Shown here in pieces: positions 1 through 8,609 of a stretch of 64,000 nt of DNA. The number at the start of each line of letters is the position of its first letter. Positions within the stretch are counted from its first letter, which is position 1. A model generated the notes under the pieces. That model made no database searches. It was not told the DNA's origin and was given only the letters and a program-made list of their open reading frames with translations. The position numbers and the translations under genes are program-made. Source of the DNA: Candidatus Enterococcus courvalinii (GTDB taxonomy: Bacteria > Bacillota > Bacilli > Lactobacillales > Enterococcaceae); assembly GCF_017315945.1 (NCBI RefSeq), contig NZ_JAFLWI010000007.1:62001-126000 (forward strand). Reading direction: 5' to 3'.

Positions 1-1025
1 CTTTTACAGTTATGTCAACGATTGGTATTGCCTTTTTCGGTATCGGAACAACGCTAGGTCTAAGTCCAGCTTTAGTCGTGGGAGCCATTGTTTCTGGTTC
101 TGTCTTTGGAGATAAGATGTCCCCATTGTCAGAGTCAACGAACTTGGCAGCAGCGATTGTCGATGCAGATTTATTTAAACATATCAAACATATGATGTGG
201 TCAACTGTTCCGGCATTCGTACTTTCGTTTTTCTTATTCATGTTCTTGGGACACACGGATAAAGGTGCAAGTCTTTCAGCTATCCATGAAGTCACAGCTA
301 CGCTGGAAGCTAATTTTACAATTTCATTTTGGTCATTGATTCCACTTGTTTTAATGTTAGTATGTGCTTGGCGCAAGGTACCAGCCATCTTAACCATTTT
401 ATTGAATATTGCTGTAGCAGTAGGAATGATTTTTATTCAAAATCCACAAACATCTGTGAATCAATTAGCTTCTGTAATTGAATCAGGATTTGTGGCAAAT
501 ACTGGGAATGAGCAAATTGATGCGTTACTAAGCCGCGGAGGGATCGAAAGTATGATGCCGACCGTTGCATTGATCATCTTGACCTTATCACTTGGTGGTT
601 TGTTAATTGAATTTGGGTTGATTTCAACTGTGATGGATGTTGTTTCTAAGCGAATGACCAGCACACCAAAATTGATTTTTACAACATTGTTAACAAGTAT
701 TGGAGTCAATGTTTTCATTGGTGAACAATTCTTATCAGTTATTTTGCCAGGGAATGCGTTTAAAGATACCTTCAAAAAAGCTGGACTTGACCCAACTGTT
801 CTAGGACGAACACTGGAAGATGGTGGAACAGTTATTAACTACTTGGTTCCTTGGGGGATTGCGGGTAGTTTCGTAGCAAGCACGTTTGGTGTTCCAACGT
901 TAACGTACCTACCATTTGTTTTCTTTAGTTTATTATCGCCAGTCTTTTCAATGGTGAGTGCGTTTACTGGTTTAGGCATTTCAAAAATTGAACCAGAAGA
1001 TGAGTCAGAATTAGTTTCTGAATAA
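1..1025 (+). CDS. nhaC: NhaC-family Na+/H+ antiporter, C-terminal part
   Basis: Membrane antiporter expected to exchange cytoplasmic Na+ for external protons. The reading frame is open to the left edge (codons start at base 3), so the true start lies outside the window; the 337 residues seen from the first Met compare with about 450 to 470 for the family. Eight or so hydrophobic segments are visible. The N-terminal part seen has the segment GDKMSPLSESTNLAAA and the C-terminal part has a conserved EDGGTVINYLVPWG stretch, both typical of the NhaC group. NhaC-type proteins also include malate/lactate antiporters, so the exact substrate is inferred. A strong stem-loop and a degenerate 120-bp repeat follow. 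Confidence 0.85.
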   Translation, partial: FTVMSTIGIAFFGIGTTLGLSPALVVGAIVSGSVFGDKMSPLSESTNLAAAIVDADLFKHIKHMMWSTVPAFVLSFFLFMFLGHTDKGASLSAIHEVTATLEANFTISFWSLIPLVLMLVCAWRKVPAILTILLNIAVAVGMIFIQNPQTSVNQLASVIESGFVANTGNEQIDALLSRGGIESMMPTVALIILTLSLGGLLIEFGLISTVMDVVSKRMTSTPKLIFTTLLTSIGVNVFIGEQFLSVILPGNAFKDTFKKAGLDPTVLGRTLEDGGTVINYLVPWGIAGSFVASTFGVPTLTYLPFVFFSLLSPVFSMVSAFTGLGISKIEPEDESELVSE

Positions 1026-1073
1026 GAGCGGCATATTTAAAAAACAGGAAGAAATAGGCCGTGAAAAATAAGA

Positions 1074-1113
1074 TTAGAGGGTAAAATCAAAAGAGGTTGA
1101 TTTTACCCTCTAA
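1074..1113 (+). terminator. Perfect 17-bp stem-loop after the antiporter gene
   Basis: Arms 1074-1090 and 1097-1113 are exact reverse complements with a six-base loop. No run of T follows, so it is either a weak terminator or a 3' RNA-stabilising or processing hairpin. Confidence 0.6.
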
Positions 1114-1122
1114 TTATCTAGT

Positions 1123-1240
1123 AAGGTTTGGCTCCGATTGATTAGCTTCAAGCAATAAGGAACAACTTTATAAAAATAGTCTCTCATCTATTGATGCAAG
1201 TAAAACTTATTGCGAGAAGTTGTTTCTTGAACACCACCCA
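1123..1240 (+). repeat. Degenerate copy of the 120-bp 3'-end repeat
   Basis: It begins AAGGTTTGGC and ends GAACACC, with a central AAAAATAG...CTCATCTATT segment. It aligns by eye with the better copies at 12534 and 30736 and has the same orientation relative to the upstream gene. It is the most diverged copy in the window and the one farthest from its stop codon (about 95 bases). Confidence 0.6.
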
Positions 1241-1244
1241 TTAG

Positions 1245-1287
1245 AAAAAGGAAGGTATGACAAAAGGTTTGTCCTACCTTCCTTTTT
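1245..1287. terminator. Bidirectional terminator between convergent genes
   Basis: Arms 1245-1257 and 1275-1287 (AAAAAGGAAGGTA and its complement) enclose a further partial stem. There is an A run on one side and a T run on the other. It ends one base before the stop codon of the leftward permease gene. Confidence 0.85.
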
Positions 1288-1288
1288 G

Positions 1289-2629
1289 TTAGGATTTATC
1301 AGATAAGGCTAAAGGCTCCTTTGGTTTTCGATAGCTAAAGAAAATAATTAAGTAAAGTAAAGCAGTCAATAAAGTAACACCAAGTATATTGGTCATTAGG
1401 ATACCAATGAAGATTAACGACAATGCAACTAACGCAAAAAAATTGAGACTTTTATCGAACAAAGTACCTTTCTTTAGTGAAAGAGCAAAAGCAGCAGAAA
1501 CAATCATCAGCCAAATGACTAATACGGTATAAGAAAGTGAGCCCGCTAGATAACCAAATAACTCATCACCAACAAAGTAAGAAAGGATGACACCAAGGTA
1601 AAGAACACTGGTACAAAAGAACACTGAACGTTGAGGTACTTGATGTTTATTTAAGACCGCAAATGTTTTTGCAGCGCCTTTTTTGTCTTTCAATCGGAAA
1701 AACAGTGTACGTGAAGCCGCGTAGACGCCTGAATTGATAGAAGAAAACAAAGCTAGAACGATGACGAAATTGACAATGTCCGCAGCAAATGGAATATTCA
1801 TTTTTTCAAAAACCATTACGAAAGGACTCACGTTACTATTAGCAAGTGTGTTCCAAGGGAAAATGATCAACAGTAAAAATAAAGGAATAATATAGAAGGA
1901 AACGATTCGACCCATCACACCTTTGACCGCTTTTGGGATGGCTTTTTTAGGGTCGTCTGCTTCACTAACCGTAATAGCAATCAATTCAGAACCACCGTAA
2001 GAATAAATCACGACTAATAAAGAACTAATGACCCCTTTCATTCCCTGTGGAGTAAAGCCACCGTGGTTCGTCATTTGTTGTAGAGTGGGGAAAACGCCAT
2101 GTCCAAACATCTGTTGTCCAACTAAATAAAGACCAAAAAGAATGAGTGCAATAATGACACTGATTTTAGCAAAAGCTAACCAATATTCTGTTTCAGCAAA
2201 AAGTCGCACAGAATAAAGATTAATCAATGTTGTGAGAAACGCTAAAAGCAATACGAAAATCCAAGCAGGGACATTAGGAAACCAAAGTTGTAAAAAAGAT
2301 GCTGCTGCTACAGCTTCTGCAATAATATTGATCATCCATAGTGACCAGTATACCCAGTCAATAAAGTCGGCAGAGTGATCACCAAGATAAGGGCGGATCA
2401 ATCCAGACAAACCATGTTGGTTCTCGCCATCTAAGACAAGTTTTCCTAAACCAGTCATAACAATAAATAAAACAATTCCACCAATAGCAAATGCTAGTAA
2501 AACGGAAGGACCTGCGATGCTGATTGCTTCACCACTTCCCTTAAATAAACCTGCACCAATCGCGCCACCTAATGCCAGCATTGTAATATGACGTGAACTC
2601 ATTTGTTTTTTTAGTTTTGTATTTTCCAT
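1289..2629 (-). CDS. APC-superfamily amino acid permease
   Basis: Amino acid:proton symporter of the AAT type, 446 residues with about 12 hydrophobic segments. The N-terminus carries the family signature around residues 12-35 (SSRHITMLALGGAIGAGLF), and the segment AITVSEADDPKKAIPKAV after the sixth helix is a second conserved AAT motif. An AGAGGTTG ribosome binding site precedes the ATG. The gene stands alone, facing the antiporter, with its own terminator at 1245-1287. The substrate cannot be read from sequence; GabP, AnsP and ProY-like permeases share these motifs. Confidence 0.88.
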   Translation of the reverse strand: MENTKLKKQMSSRHITMLALGGAIGAGLFKGSGEAISIAGPSVLLAFAIGGIVLFIVMTGLGKLVLDGENQHGLSGLIRPYLGDHSADFIDWVYWSLWMINIIAEAVAAASFLQLWFPNVPAWIFVLLLAFLTTLINLYSVRLFAETEYWLAFAKISVIIALILFGLYLVGQQMFGHGVFPTLQQMTNHGGFTPQGMKGVISSLLVVIYSYGGSELIAITVSEADDPKKAIPKAVKGVMGRIVSFYIIPLFLLLIIFPWNTLANSNVSPFVMVFEKMNIPFAADIVNFVIVLALFSSINSGVYAASRTLFFRLKDKKGAAKTFAVLNKHQVPQRSVFFCTSVLYLGVILSYFVGDELFGYLAGSLSYTVLVIWLMIVSAAFALSLKKGTLFDKSLNFFALVALSLIFIGILMTNILGVTLLTALLYLIIFFSYRKPKEPLALSDKS

Positions 2630-2886
2630 AAAACAACCTCTTTTCTATACATATTTCATGAATGAAAAATAACGTTGCTTAATAATACCAAATATTCTGA
2701 CAATTTCAACTATTCTAAAAATTTCTTTGGATACTTTAATCAAATCATCATAAAATTAAAAGATAAAAACGAAAAGAATTGATAAACGAGAGATTAATTT
2801 TATCAATTCAGAGCATAATATTCGCTTTTCTATTTCTATAAGAGCTATGATTAGGAAAATTCTTTATGGAAAGTGAGGAGAATGAA

Positions 2887-3792
2887 ATGGCTGACAATCA
2901 TGAAATTTTACTTGTTGCGAAAGACAAAAACTTATATTTTTTTCCCTTCATCGACTCATTTGAAGTGATTTCTGGGAAAGAGCTATTTGATGAACAGTTC
3001 CTGCAACTAAATGCTGCTAAATTTCGCCAATACCAACTGATTATTTTTTTGGATTTTGGATTTGAGGTAGCGATGGCTGTGCAAGTTCGTCCATTGACAC
3101 GTGCAAAAATTGTCGTCTTTTTTTGGAATCACTTTAAAGAGGAACATTATGAATTATTGAGGCAAATACAAAATGAATCAGCAATTGATGAAGTCTATCA
3201 TTTTGATGCGTTGGAAGCACATACGTTAGGTTTAAAACATAACAGCTCTTTTTACTCTGCAAATGTCCAATTACCGGAGGAACGAAGCACAACAGATTTA
3301 TTCTTTGGCGCGACTGACAATGGTCGAAAGGAAATTGCAAAACAGTATCAAGAAGAATTTTCGTCAAGAGGTGTGACTACTAATTATTTTATTTTACCGT
3401 TGAGAGGTAACGAACAAGCTGGTTATTTAAGTTATTCGGAATATTTGAGATTAGTGGCAAAAAGCCGAGGAATTTTAGAATTGTTGCGTGCAGGACAACA
3501 GGGTGTGACATTGCGAACGTTTGAATCCATGTACTTCCAGAAGAAATTAGTGACTGGAAACGATGTGATTTTTGATTATCAATGCTATCATCCAGATAAT
3601 ATCTTTTTATTGTCGCAACGGTCGTTGGATGAGCTACCCGCATTCCTTAATCAAGCTTATCAACCAATTGCGCCAGAAATTCTTGATTTCTTTGATGCGC
3701 CAAACTGGGCACAGCGTTTCTTAACTATTGATGAATCACTTTTTGAGCGTTACGAGTACCGAGCAAATTTGTTGGCAAGATTGAAAAAGTAA
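2887..3792 (+). CDS. Unrecognised glycosyltransferase-like cytoplasmic protein
   Basis: A protein of 301 residues without signal peptide or membrane segments. I chose ATG 2887 over ATG 2866 because a GTGAGGAG ribosome binding site lies six bases before it. The C-terminal half has YSEYLRLVAKSRGILELLRAGQQGVTLRTFESM followed by KKLVTGN (33-residue stretch shown only by its parts: YSEYLRLVAKSRG, then ILELLRAGQQGVTLRTFES). This pattern is seen in GT-B-fold glycosyltransferases of the CgeB/lipopolysaccharide type, where it binds the nucleotide sugar. The N-terminal half looks like a degenerate Rossmann domain. There are no cell-wall genes beside it, so the role is open. Confidence 0.6.
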   Translation: MADNHEILLVAKDKNLYFFPFIDSFEVISGKELFDEQFLQLNAAKFRQYQLIIFLDFGFEVAMAVQVRPLTRAKIVVFFWNHFKEEHYELLRQIQNESAIDEVYHFDALEAHTLGLKHNSSFYSANVQLPEERSTTDLFFGATDNGRKEIAKQYQEEFSSRGVTTNYFILPLRGNEQAGYLSYSEYLRLVAKSRGILELLRAGQQGVTLRTFESMYFQKKLVTGNDVIFDYQCYHPDNIFLLSQRSLDELPAFLNQAYQPIAPEILDFFDAPNWAQRFLTIDESLFERYEYRANLLARLKK

Positions 3793-3813
3793 GGGCAATT
3801 AAATAGATACACT

Positions 3814-3849
3814 AAAAAGAGCGTAAGCCACTTGGTTTACGCTCTTTTT
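3814..3849. terminator. Bidirectional terminator
   Basis: Arms AAAAAGAGCGTAA and TTACGCTCTTTTT, extended inward by GCC/GGT pairs, lie between the convergent genes ending at 3792 and 3851. Confidence 0.88.
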
Positions 3850-3850
3850 T

Positions 3851-4792
3851 CTATTTTGCTCCCAAAAGACCTTCTTTTGCATGAACGAGTTGCGTTAAGA
3901 AAGCACAATAGGGTGTTTGTATACCATATTTTTGTCCTTTACGCCAAACAGCGCCGTTAATGTAGTCGATTTCGGTCAGACGGTGATTTTTGATTAAATC
4001 TTGATACATTGAAGGATAATGAAGACCGATATTTGTAGGATCATAAGTTGCTGCAATGTGCTCGTTGACTTCTGGTTGGTCAAGTTGAATGCCTTCTTCA
4101 GCGGCAACAGCGGCAAATTCTGCTACAATCGTTTCAACGATCGCATTTGCGACAGGTTGTTCCCCAAAGCCAGCGATGTTGCAGTCTAAAATCGTGCATA
4201 AGCCATTTAACGTACCGTTGACACAAGCTTTACGCCAAATCGAATAACGAACATTTCGGCTATAAACAGGATTCAAGTTTGCTTCGTCAAAAATGTGAAC
4301 GACTTCATGTGCAAACGCTTCGCCTTCAGGTTCAAGGTTTTCTAATTCGATTTCACCATTTCCTAATAAAGTTACTTTTCCTGGTCCATCCAACCCGGCA
4401 GTCCACATCGTGATACCAAATAAAATATTTTTCTTAGGTACATATTTTTCTAACACGTCTTCATGTCCTAAGCCATTCAATAAACAAAGAACGTGAGTTT
4501 TTTCAGTAATGATTGATTGAATGGCATGAAACATGCCATCTAATTGATTTGCTTTGGTTAAAGCAACGATCAAATCGACTTGTGTGTGACTTTCAATCAT
4601 TTCTTCAGGTGAATAAATAGGAATTTTGGCAACAATTTCTTCTCCATTGAAGTCTGCAACCAAACCATTTTTGCGAATAGCCTCAATATGTGCGGGCCAA
4701 CGATCAATCAAAATCACGTCATTCCCACTTTGATGAAGCATTAATCCGATCCGGCTACCCATAGCGCCTGCACCAGCGATAGCAATTTTCAT
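3851..4792 (-). CDS. panE: 2-dehydropantoate 2-reductase family protein
   Basis: NADPH-dependent reductase of the ApbA/PanE fold, 313 residues. It opens with the Rossmann motif MKIAIAGAGAMGSRIG and contains the family segments VDLIVALTKANQ and WRKACVNGTLNGLCT (a conserved Lys and Asn). The start at 4792 is preferred over an upstream in-frame ATG because an AAGGAGA site precedes it at good distance and the Rossmann motif then begins at residue 1. In enterococci and lactococci several members of this family reduce branched 2-keto acids (D-hydroxyisocaproate or D-mandelate dehydrogenases) rather than ketopantoate. No other pantothenate synthesis gene lies nearby, so the substrate is uncertain. 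Confidence 0.8.
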   Translation of the reverse strand: MKIAIAGAGAMGSRIGLMLHQSGNDVILIDRWPAHIEAIRKNGLVADFNGEEIVAKIPIYSPEEMIESHTQVDLIVALTKANQLDGMFHAIQSIITEKTHVLCLLNGLGHEDVLEKYVPKKNILFGITMWTAGLDGPGKVTLLGNGEIELENLEPEGEAFAHEVVHIFDEANLNPVYSRNVRYSIWRKACVNGTLNGLCTILDCNIAGFGEQPVANAIVETIVAEFAAVAAEEGIQLDQPEVNEHIAATYDPTNIGLHYPSMYQDLIKNHRLTEIDYINGAVWRKGQKYGIQTPYCAFLTQLVHAKEGLLGAK

Positions 4793-4948
4793 GTCAATTC
4801 TCTCCTTTGAAATTTGTTTCTTAAACAGTTCTATTCTAGTATATAGAAAAAGTGTCAAAATTAGGATTGTTTTGTTTGATAAAAACGAATAAAAGTGTCT
4901 AACTAAAAGAAAGAGGAACTAAAAATAGTACATTAGGAGGCGAAAGAA

Positions 4949-6067
4949 ATGAACATTTTAGTTGCAATTGATTCATTTAAGGGAAGCGCAACTTCATTTG
5001 AATTAAATCAAGCAGTTGCTCGAGGTTGGCAAACTGTTCAGTCAACTGACCAGTTGGTAAACGTCCCTATTGCAGATGGCGGAGAAGGAACAGCGCAGGC
5101 TTTGTTCCACGCGCTAGGTGGAAAATGGCAAAATTTCTCTGGAATCGATTTGTTATTTAGAAAACATGAAAGTCACTATTTGATTACACAGTGGCAAGGG
5201 AAAAAAATCGCAGTGATTGAGTCAGCTGAAGTAATTGGCATTGATTTATTGGAACATGTAACCAATCAAACGATTCAGTTAGCTTCCAGCTTTGCATTAG
5301 GAGAATTGATTAAGGACGCACTAGCGCAACAAGTCGATGAAATAATTGTTACGCTAGGTGGCAGTGGCTGTTCGGACGGTGGGTTGGGTTTACTGCAATC
5401 TTTAGGTGCAAAGCTGGAAGGTGTAACGGATGGTAACCCATTGCTTACAACGAAAAAAGTCGATCTTCAAGCAAGTAAAACACGCTTTTCCCATACAAAA
5501 TTACGAATTGCTGCGGATGTAACTAGTCCATATACCGGTGAATATGGAGCAGCAAGATTATTCGGAAAACAAAAAGGAGCGTCATCTGAAACAATTGAAT
5601 TTTTAGATAAACAGGCAAAAAAACTAGCGGAACAATGGTCCAAGGAATATCAAATTGACCTTGAAAAAATTCCAGGAAGCGGGGCAGCTGGCGGTATAGG
5701 TGGTGCGTTATTTTTACTTGGGGCACAGATGATTAATGGTTTTGAATTAGTGAGTCAAATGATTGGACTAGAAGAAAAAGTAAAACAGGCAGATTTGATT
5801 GTGACGGGTGAAGGGAAAATTGATCAACAGACAATTCATGGAAAGGTTCCTTATGGTGTAGCCGTGTTAGCAAAAAAATACGATAAACCGATTGTTGCTT
5901 TTTGTGGTAGTCGCCAGCCGAATCTAGGTGAATTAACTAACTATTTGCCAGCTGTTTTTAGTATTCAATTAGGAACAATTCGGTTACGTGAAGCAATGGA
6001 ATATGAGCGAACGATGGAAAATATTGCTATTTTGGCAGGAAATATTTGTCAACTTATCCGACGTTAA
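4949..6067 (+). CDS. glxK: Glycerate kinase (GlxK/GarK family)
   Basis: Phosphorylates D-glycerate, feeding it into lower glycolysis. It has 372 residues, the normal length. The family features are MNILVAIDSFKGSATS at the N-terminus, IPIADGGEGT-like VPIADGGEGTA near residue 46, and the GTLGGSGCSDGG-like loop TLGGSGCSDGGLG near residue 135, followed by GSGAAGGIGGAL and TGEGKIDQQT. A TAGGAGG ribosome binding site precedes the ATG. It is divergent from the PanE-family gene with 156 bases between them. The ABC-F leader follows. Confidence 0.93.
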   Translation: MNILVAIDSFKGSATSFELNQAVARGWQTVQSTDQLVNVPIADGGEGTAQALFHALGGKWQNFSGIDLLFRKHESHYLITQWQGKKIAVIESAEVIGIDLLEHVTNQTIQLASSFALGELIKDALAQQVDEIIVTLGGSGCSDGGLGLLQSLGAKLEGVTDGNPLLTTKKVDLQASKTRFSHTKLRIAADVTSPYTGEYGAARLFGKQKGASSETIEFLDKQAKKLAEQWSKEYQIDLEKIPGSGAAGGIGGALFLLGAQMINGFELVSQMIGLEEKVKQADLIVTGEGKIDQQTIHGKVPYGVAVLAKKYDKPIVAFCGSRQPNLGELTNYLPAVFSIQLGTIRLREAMEYERTMENIAILAGNICQLIRR

Positions 6068-6076
6068 TTTTTTTGA

Positions 6077-6316
6077 TTGACAAAAATTTCAACTCTGTGT
6101 TAACGTAGAAGACAAATAAACCAAAGTGAGGGATCCGTGCATTGAAAAAATAAGTCAATTGATTGAAGCTGCATTCAGACTGTACCTTGAAAAGACAAGG
6201 GAGCAGTGTGCAGATTTTCAGGATTGGCTAGTTTTCAATGGAGGGTCTTTTTTTGTGCCCATACCTTTGTGACCAGTTCTGAGAATAGGACTGGTCTTTT
6301 TTTACGAGGTGAATGA
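6077..6316 (+). promoter_or_regulatory. Attenuator leader of the ABC-F gene
   Basis: A TTGACA hexamer at 6077-6082 starts a leader of about 200 bases. An AGTGAGGG ribosome binding site at 6125-6132 is followed nine bases later by TTG AAA AAA TAA (6142-6153), a possible three-residue leader peptide. An imperfect hairpin follows around 6168-6222 and a strong terminator at 6271-6303, just before the gene. This layout (short uORF, alternative hairpins, terminator) matches ribosome-mediated attenuation known for ABC-F resistance genes that respond to drugs stalling the ribosome. Induction here is inferred. Confidence 0.65.
6271..6303 (+). terminator. Leader terminator of the ABC-F gene
   Basis: Ten-base-pair stem (GACCAGTTCT with AGGACTGGTC, one G-U pair), loop GAGAAT, then seven T. 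It lies 17 bases upstream of the start codon, so it must be read through for expression. Confidence 0.85.
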
Positions 6317-6319
6317 TTG

Positions 6320-7825
6320 ATGTCTAAAATTGAAATAAAACAACTGACTTTTGGTTATGATAACCAAGAAACAACTATTTTTAATGAAGCAAACTTAAAC
6401 TTTGATACACAATGGAAATTAGGATTGATTGGCCGAAATGGACGTGGTAAAACAACGCTCTTAACGATTTTACAAAACAAATTACCTTATCAAGGACAAA
6501 TCATTCATCAACAAGAATTTGTCTATTTTCCGCAAAAAACACAAGATACTAGTCGCTTAACTTATTATGTCTTGAATGATGTGACTGACTTTGAGATTTG
6601 GGAAATTGAACGAGAATTGAATTTGATGGGAACAAATCCGGAAATATTATGGCGTCCATTTGATACTCTTTCTGGCGGAGAAAAAACAAAAGTTTTATTG
6701 GCATTGTTATTTGTAGATGAAACGCATTTTCCTTTGATTGATGAACCAACGAATCATTTAGATTTAGCCGGTCGGCAACAAGTAGCAAAATACTTGAAGA
6801 AGAAACATCAAGGATTTATTGTGGTTAGTCATGATCGAACGTTTATTGACGAAGTAGTGGATCATGTATTGGCAATTGAAAAAACACAGTTAGAGCTCTA
6901 TCAAGGAAACTTTACTGTTTACGAAGAACAAAAACGCCTTCGTGATGAATTTGAATTGGCACAGAATGAAAAAATAAAAAAAGAAGTTAGTCGATTGAAA
7001 AAAACAGCGGCAGAAAAAGCAGAATGGTCTCGTTCACGTGAAGGCGATAAAACGAAGAAGCGTGTTGGATTTGTTGATACGGAAGATCGCCGAAAAAATC
7101 TTGGAGCAATTGGTGCAGATGCTGCTCGAACAATGAAACGTTCAAAGGCAATCGTCAATCGAATGGAAACCCAGATTGGTGAAAAAGAAAAATTGTTAAA
7201 AGATATTGAATATATCGATGCGTTGACAATGAATTATCAGCCTTCCTATCATAAGCGTTTGTTGAGTGTTGAAGATTTGCAAGTGGGCTATGAGTCACCA
7301 TTGTTTGAAAAAATTAGTTTTGCGGTTGAGCAGGGGGAACGAGTTGCATTAGCAGGACCAAATGGTGCTGGAAAGTCTTCAGTAATTTACTACTTACTCA
7401 ATCAATTTCAAGGAATTACTGATGGGAAAGTGAGTTATCCTCAGAATCTCCGCATCAGTTATGTGCGCCAAAATTATGAAGATAATCGTGGAACACTTAG
7501 TGACTTTGCTGAAAAAAATCAAGTGGACTATCAAGCTTTCTTGAATAATTTACGAAAATTAGGTATGGAACGCGAAGTCTTTCATAATAAAATCGAACAA
7601 ATGAGTATGGGCCAACGAAAAAAAGTTGAGCTAGCAAAATCGTTAGCGCAACCTGCTGAATTGTATATTTGGGATGAACCATTGAATTATTTAGATGTGT
7701 TCAATCAAGAACAACTAGAACAATTATTACTCACAGTAAAACCAGCAATGCTCTTTGTGGAACACGACCAAACTTTCTTGAAGAAAGTCGCGAATCAAGT
7801 GATTACTTTAACGCCACTCAACTAG
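6320..7825 (+). CDS. lsa: ABC-F ribosomal protection protein, Lsa/Eat type
   Basis: Cytoplasmic ATPase with two nucleotide-binding domains and no membrane domain; proteins of this group dislodge lincosamides, pleuromutilins and streptogramin A from the ribosome. It has 501 residues. NBD1 has Walker A GRNGRGKTT, signature LSGGEKTKV, Walker B FPLIDEPTNHLD and switch His in VSHDRTF. The basic helical linker is about residues 205-300. NBD2 has GPNGAGKSS, signature MSMGQRKKV, LYIWDEPLNYLD and VEHDQTF. The opening MSKIEIKQLTF and overall length match Lsa(A) of E. faecalis and Eat(A) of E. faecium. ATG 6320 has AGGTG eight bases upstream. The drug spectrum cannot be read from sequence. Confidence 0.88.
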   Translation: MSKIEIKQLTFGYDNQETTIFNEANLNFDTQWKLGLIGRNGRGKTTLLTILQNKLPYQGQIIHQQEFVYFPQKTQDTSRLTYYVLNDVTDFEIWEIERELNLMGTNPEILWRPFDTLSGGEKTKVLLALLFVDETHFPLIDEPTNHLDLAGRQQVAKYLKKKHQGFIVVSHDRTFIDEVVDHVLAIEKTQLELYQGNFTVYEEQKRLRDEFELAQNEKIKKEVSRLKKTAAEKAEWSRSREGDKTKKRVGFVDTEDRRKNLGAIGADAARTMKRSKAIVNRMETQIGEKEKLLKDIEYIDALTMNYQPSYHKRLLSVEDLQVGYESPLFEKISFAVEQGERVALAGPNGAGKSSVIYYLLNQFQGITDGKVSYPQNLRISYVRQNYEDNRGTLSDFAEKNQVDYQAFLNNLRKLGMEREVFHNKIEQMSMGQRKKVELAKSLAQPAELYIWDEPLNYLDVFNQEQLEQLLLTVKPAMLFVEHDQTFLKKVANQVITLTPLN

Positions 7826-7923
7826 TTCTTGCTTTCTTGAAAGGTGGACGTTATTGCTAGCTTTTGGTATGTTGTAGGTAGTTTGTAAAAATCAAAGACA
7901 AAGAGCAAAGGGAGTTTTATAAG

Positions 7924-8451
7924 ATGTTATATGTAACTAGGCACGGAGAAACTACTTGGAATGTTCAAGGACTTGTTTGCGGGAGAGCAGATGTTCCTTT
8001 AACAGAAAAAGGAAGACAGCAAGCAAACGCATTAGCAGATAAAGTTGCCACACTAGAGGTACCAGTAACTAAAATCATTCATTCGCCGTTACAACGAGCA
8101 AAAGATACAGCACAAGCTGTTGCTGATAAAGTAGAGTTACCGTTGATAGCTGATGCACGTTTGATGGAAATGGATTTTGGTGCATATGATGGCATGCCTA
8201 GCAATGAAACGATATTTCAAGAAGCACGTTTAGAATTTGGGGTACGATTTCCGGAAGGTGAATCACTCTTTGATATGTACGCGCGTGTTGTGCCAGTTTT
8301 GCAAGAATGCCTAGCAGATGAAGAAAATACTTATTTGTTAGTCTGTCATAATGCGTTGATTCGGGCAATCAATGCGTATTTTACGCCAATGCCAAATGAT
8401 AAATTTTTTGATTTCTTTGTGGAAAATACCGAATTATTATCCTATAACTAA
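7924..8451 (+). CDS. Histidine phosphatase (phosphoglycerate mutase-like)
   Basis: A 175-residue member of the histidine phosphatase superfamily. The catalytic motif is VTRHGETTWN at residues 4-13, the second Arg is in SPLQRAKDTA, and a second His is in LLVCHNALIRAI. The short length fits broad-specificity phosphatases (PhoE/GpmB-like) rather than the glycolytic mutase. The gene follows the ABC-F gene by about 100 bases and has its own terminator at 8460-8495. Confidence 0.85.
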   Translation: MLYVTRHGETTWNVQGLVCGRADVPLTEKGRQQANALADKVATLEVPVTKIIHSPLQRAKDTAQAVADKVELPLIADARLMEMDFGAYDGMPSNETIFQEARLEFGVRFPEGESLFDMYARVVPVLQECLADEENTYLLVCHNALIRAINAYFTPMPNDKFFDFFVENTELLSYN

Positions 8452-8459
8452 ATGAATGA

Positions 8460-8495
8460 AAATAGTGTGACAGAGAATAGTCACGCTATTTTTTT
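8460..8495 (+). terminator. Rho-independent terminator
   Basis: Stem AAATAGTGTGAC with GTCACGCTATTT (one G-U pair), loop of eight bases, then T-rich DNA. Confidence 0.85.
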
Positions 8496-8536
8496 ACCTA
8501 TCTAAGAAATAAAATTTAATTATTTTTATAAAAGTA

Positions 8537-8565
8537 TTGAAATTTCATTTCTTAAGCGTTATACT
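8537..8565 (+). promoter_or_regulatory. Promoter of the MurNAc operon with overlapping palindrome
   Basis: TTGAAA (8537-8542), a 17-base spacer and TATACT (8560-8565) form a near-consensus sigma-A promoter 45 bases before mupG. The perfect palindrome TGAAATTTCA (8538-8547) overlaps the -35 box. That is a plausible operator for an RpiR-type MurR repressor, but no such gene is in the window. Confidence 0.75.
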
Positions 8566-8609
8566 CTGTTCATAGAAATGAAGACGGATACATAAAGTGA
8601 GGGATGAAC

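Noticed and set aside
6077-6316. T-box riboswitch in the ABC-F leader
   Set aside because: The conserved T-box sequence around AGGGUGGNACCGCG is absent, and the downstream gene is not amino-acid or tRNA related.
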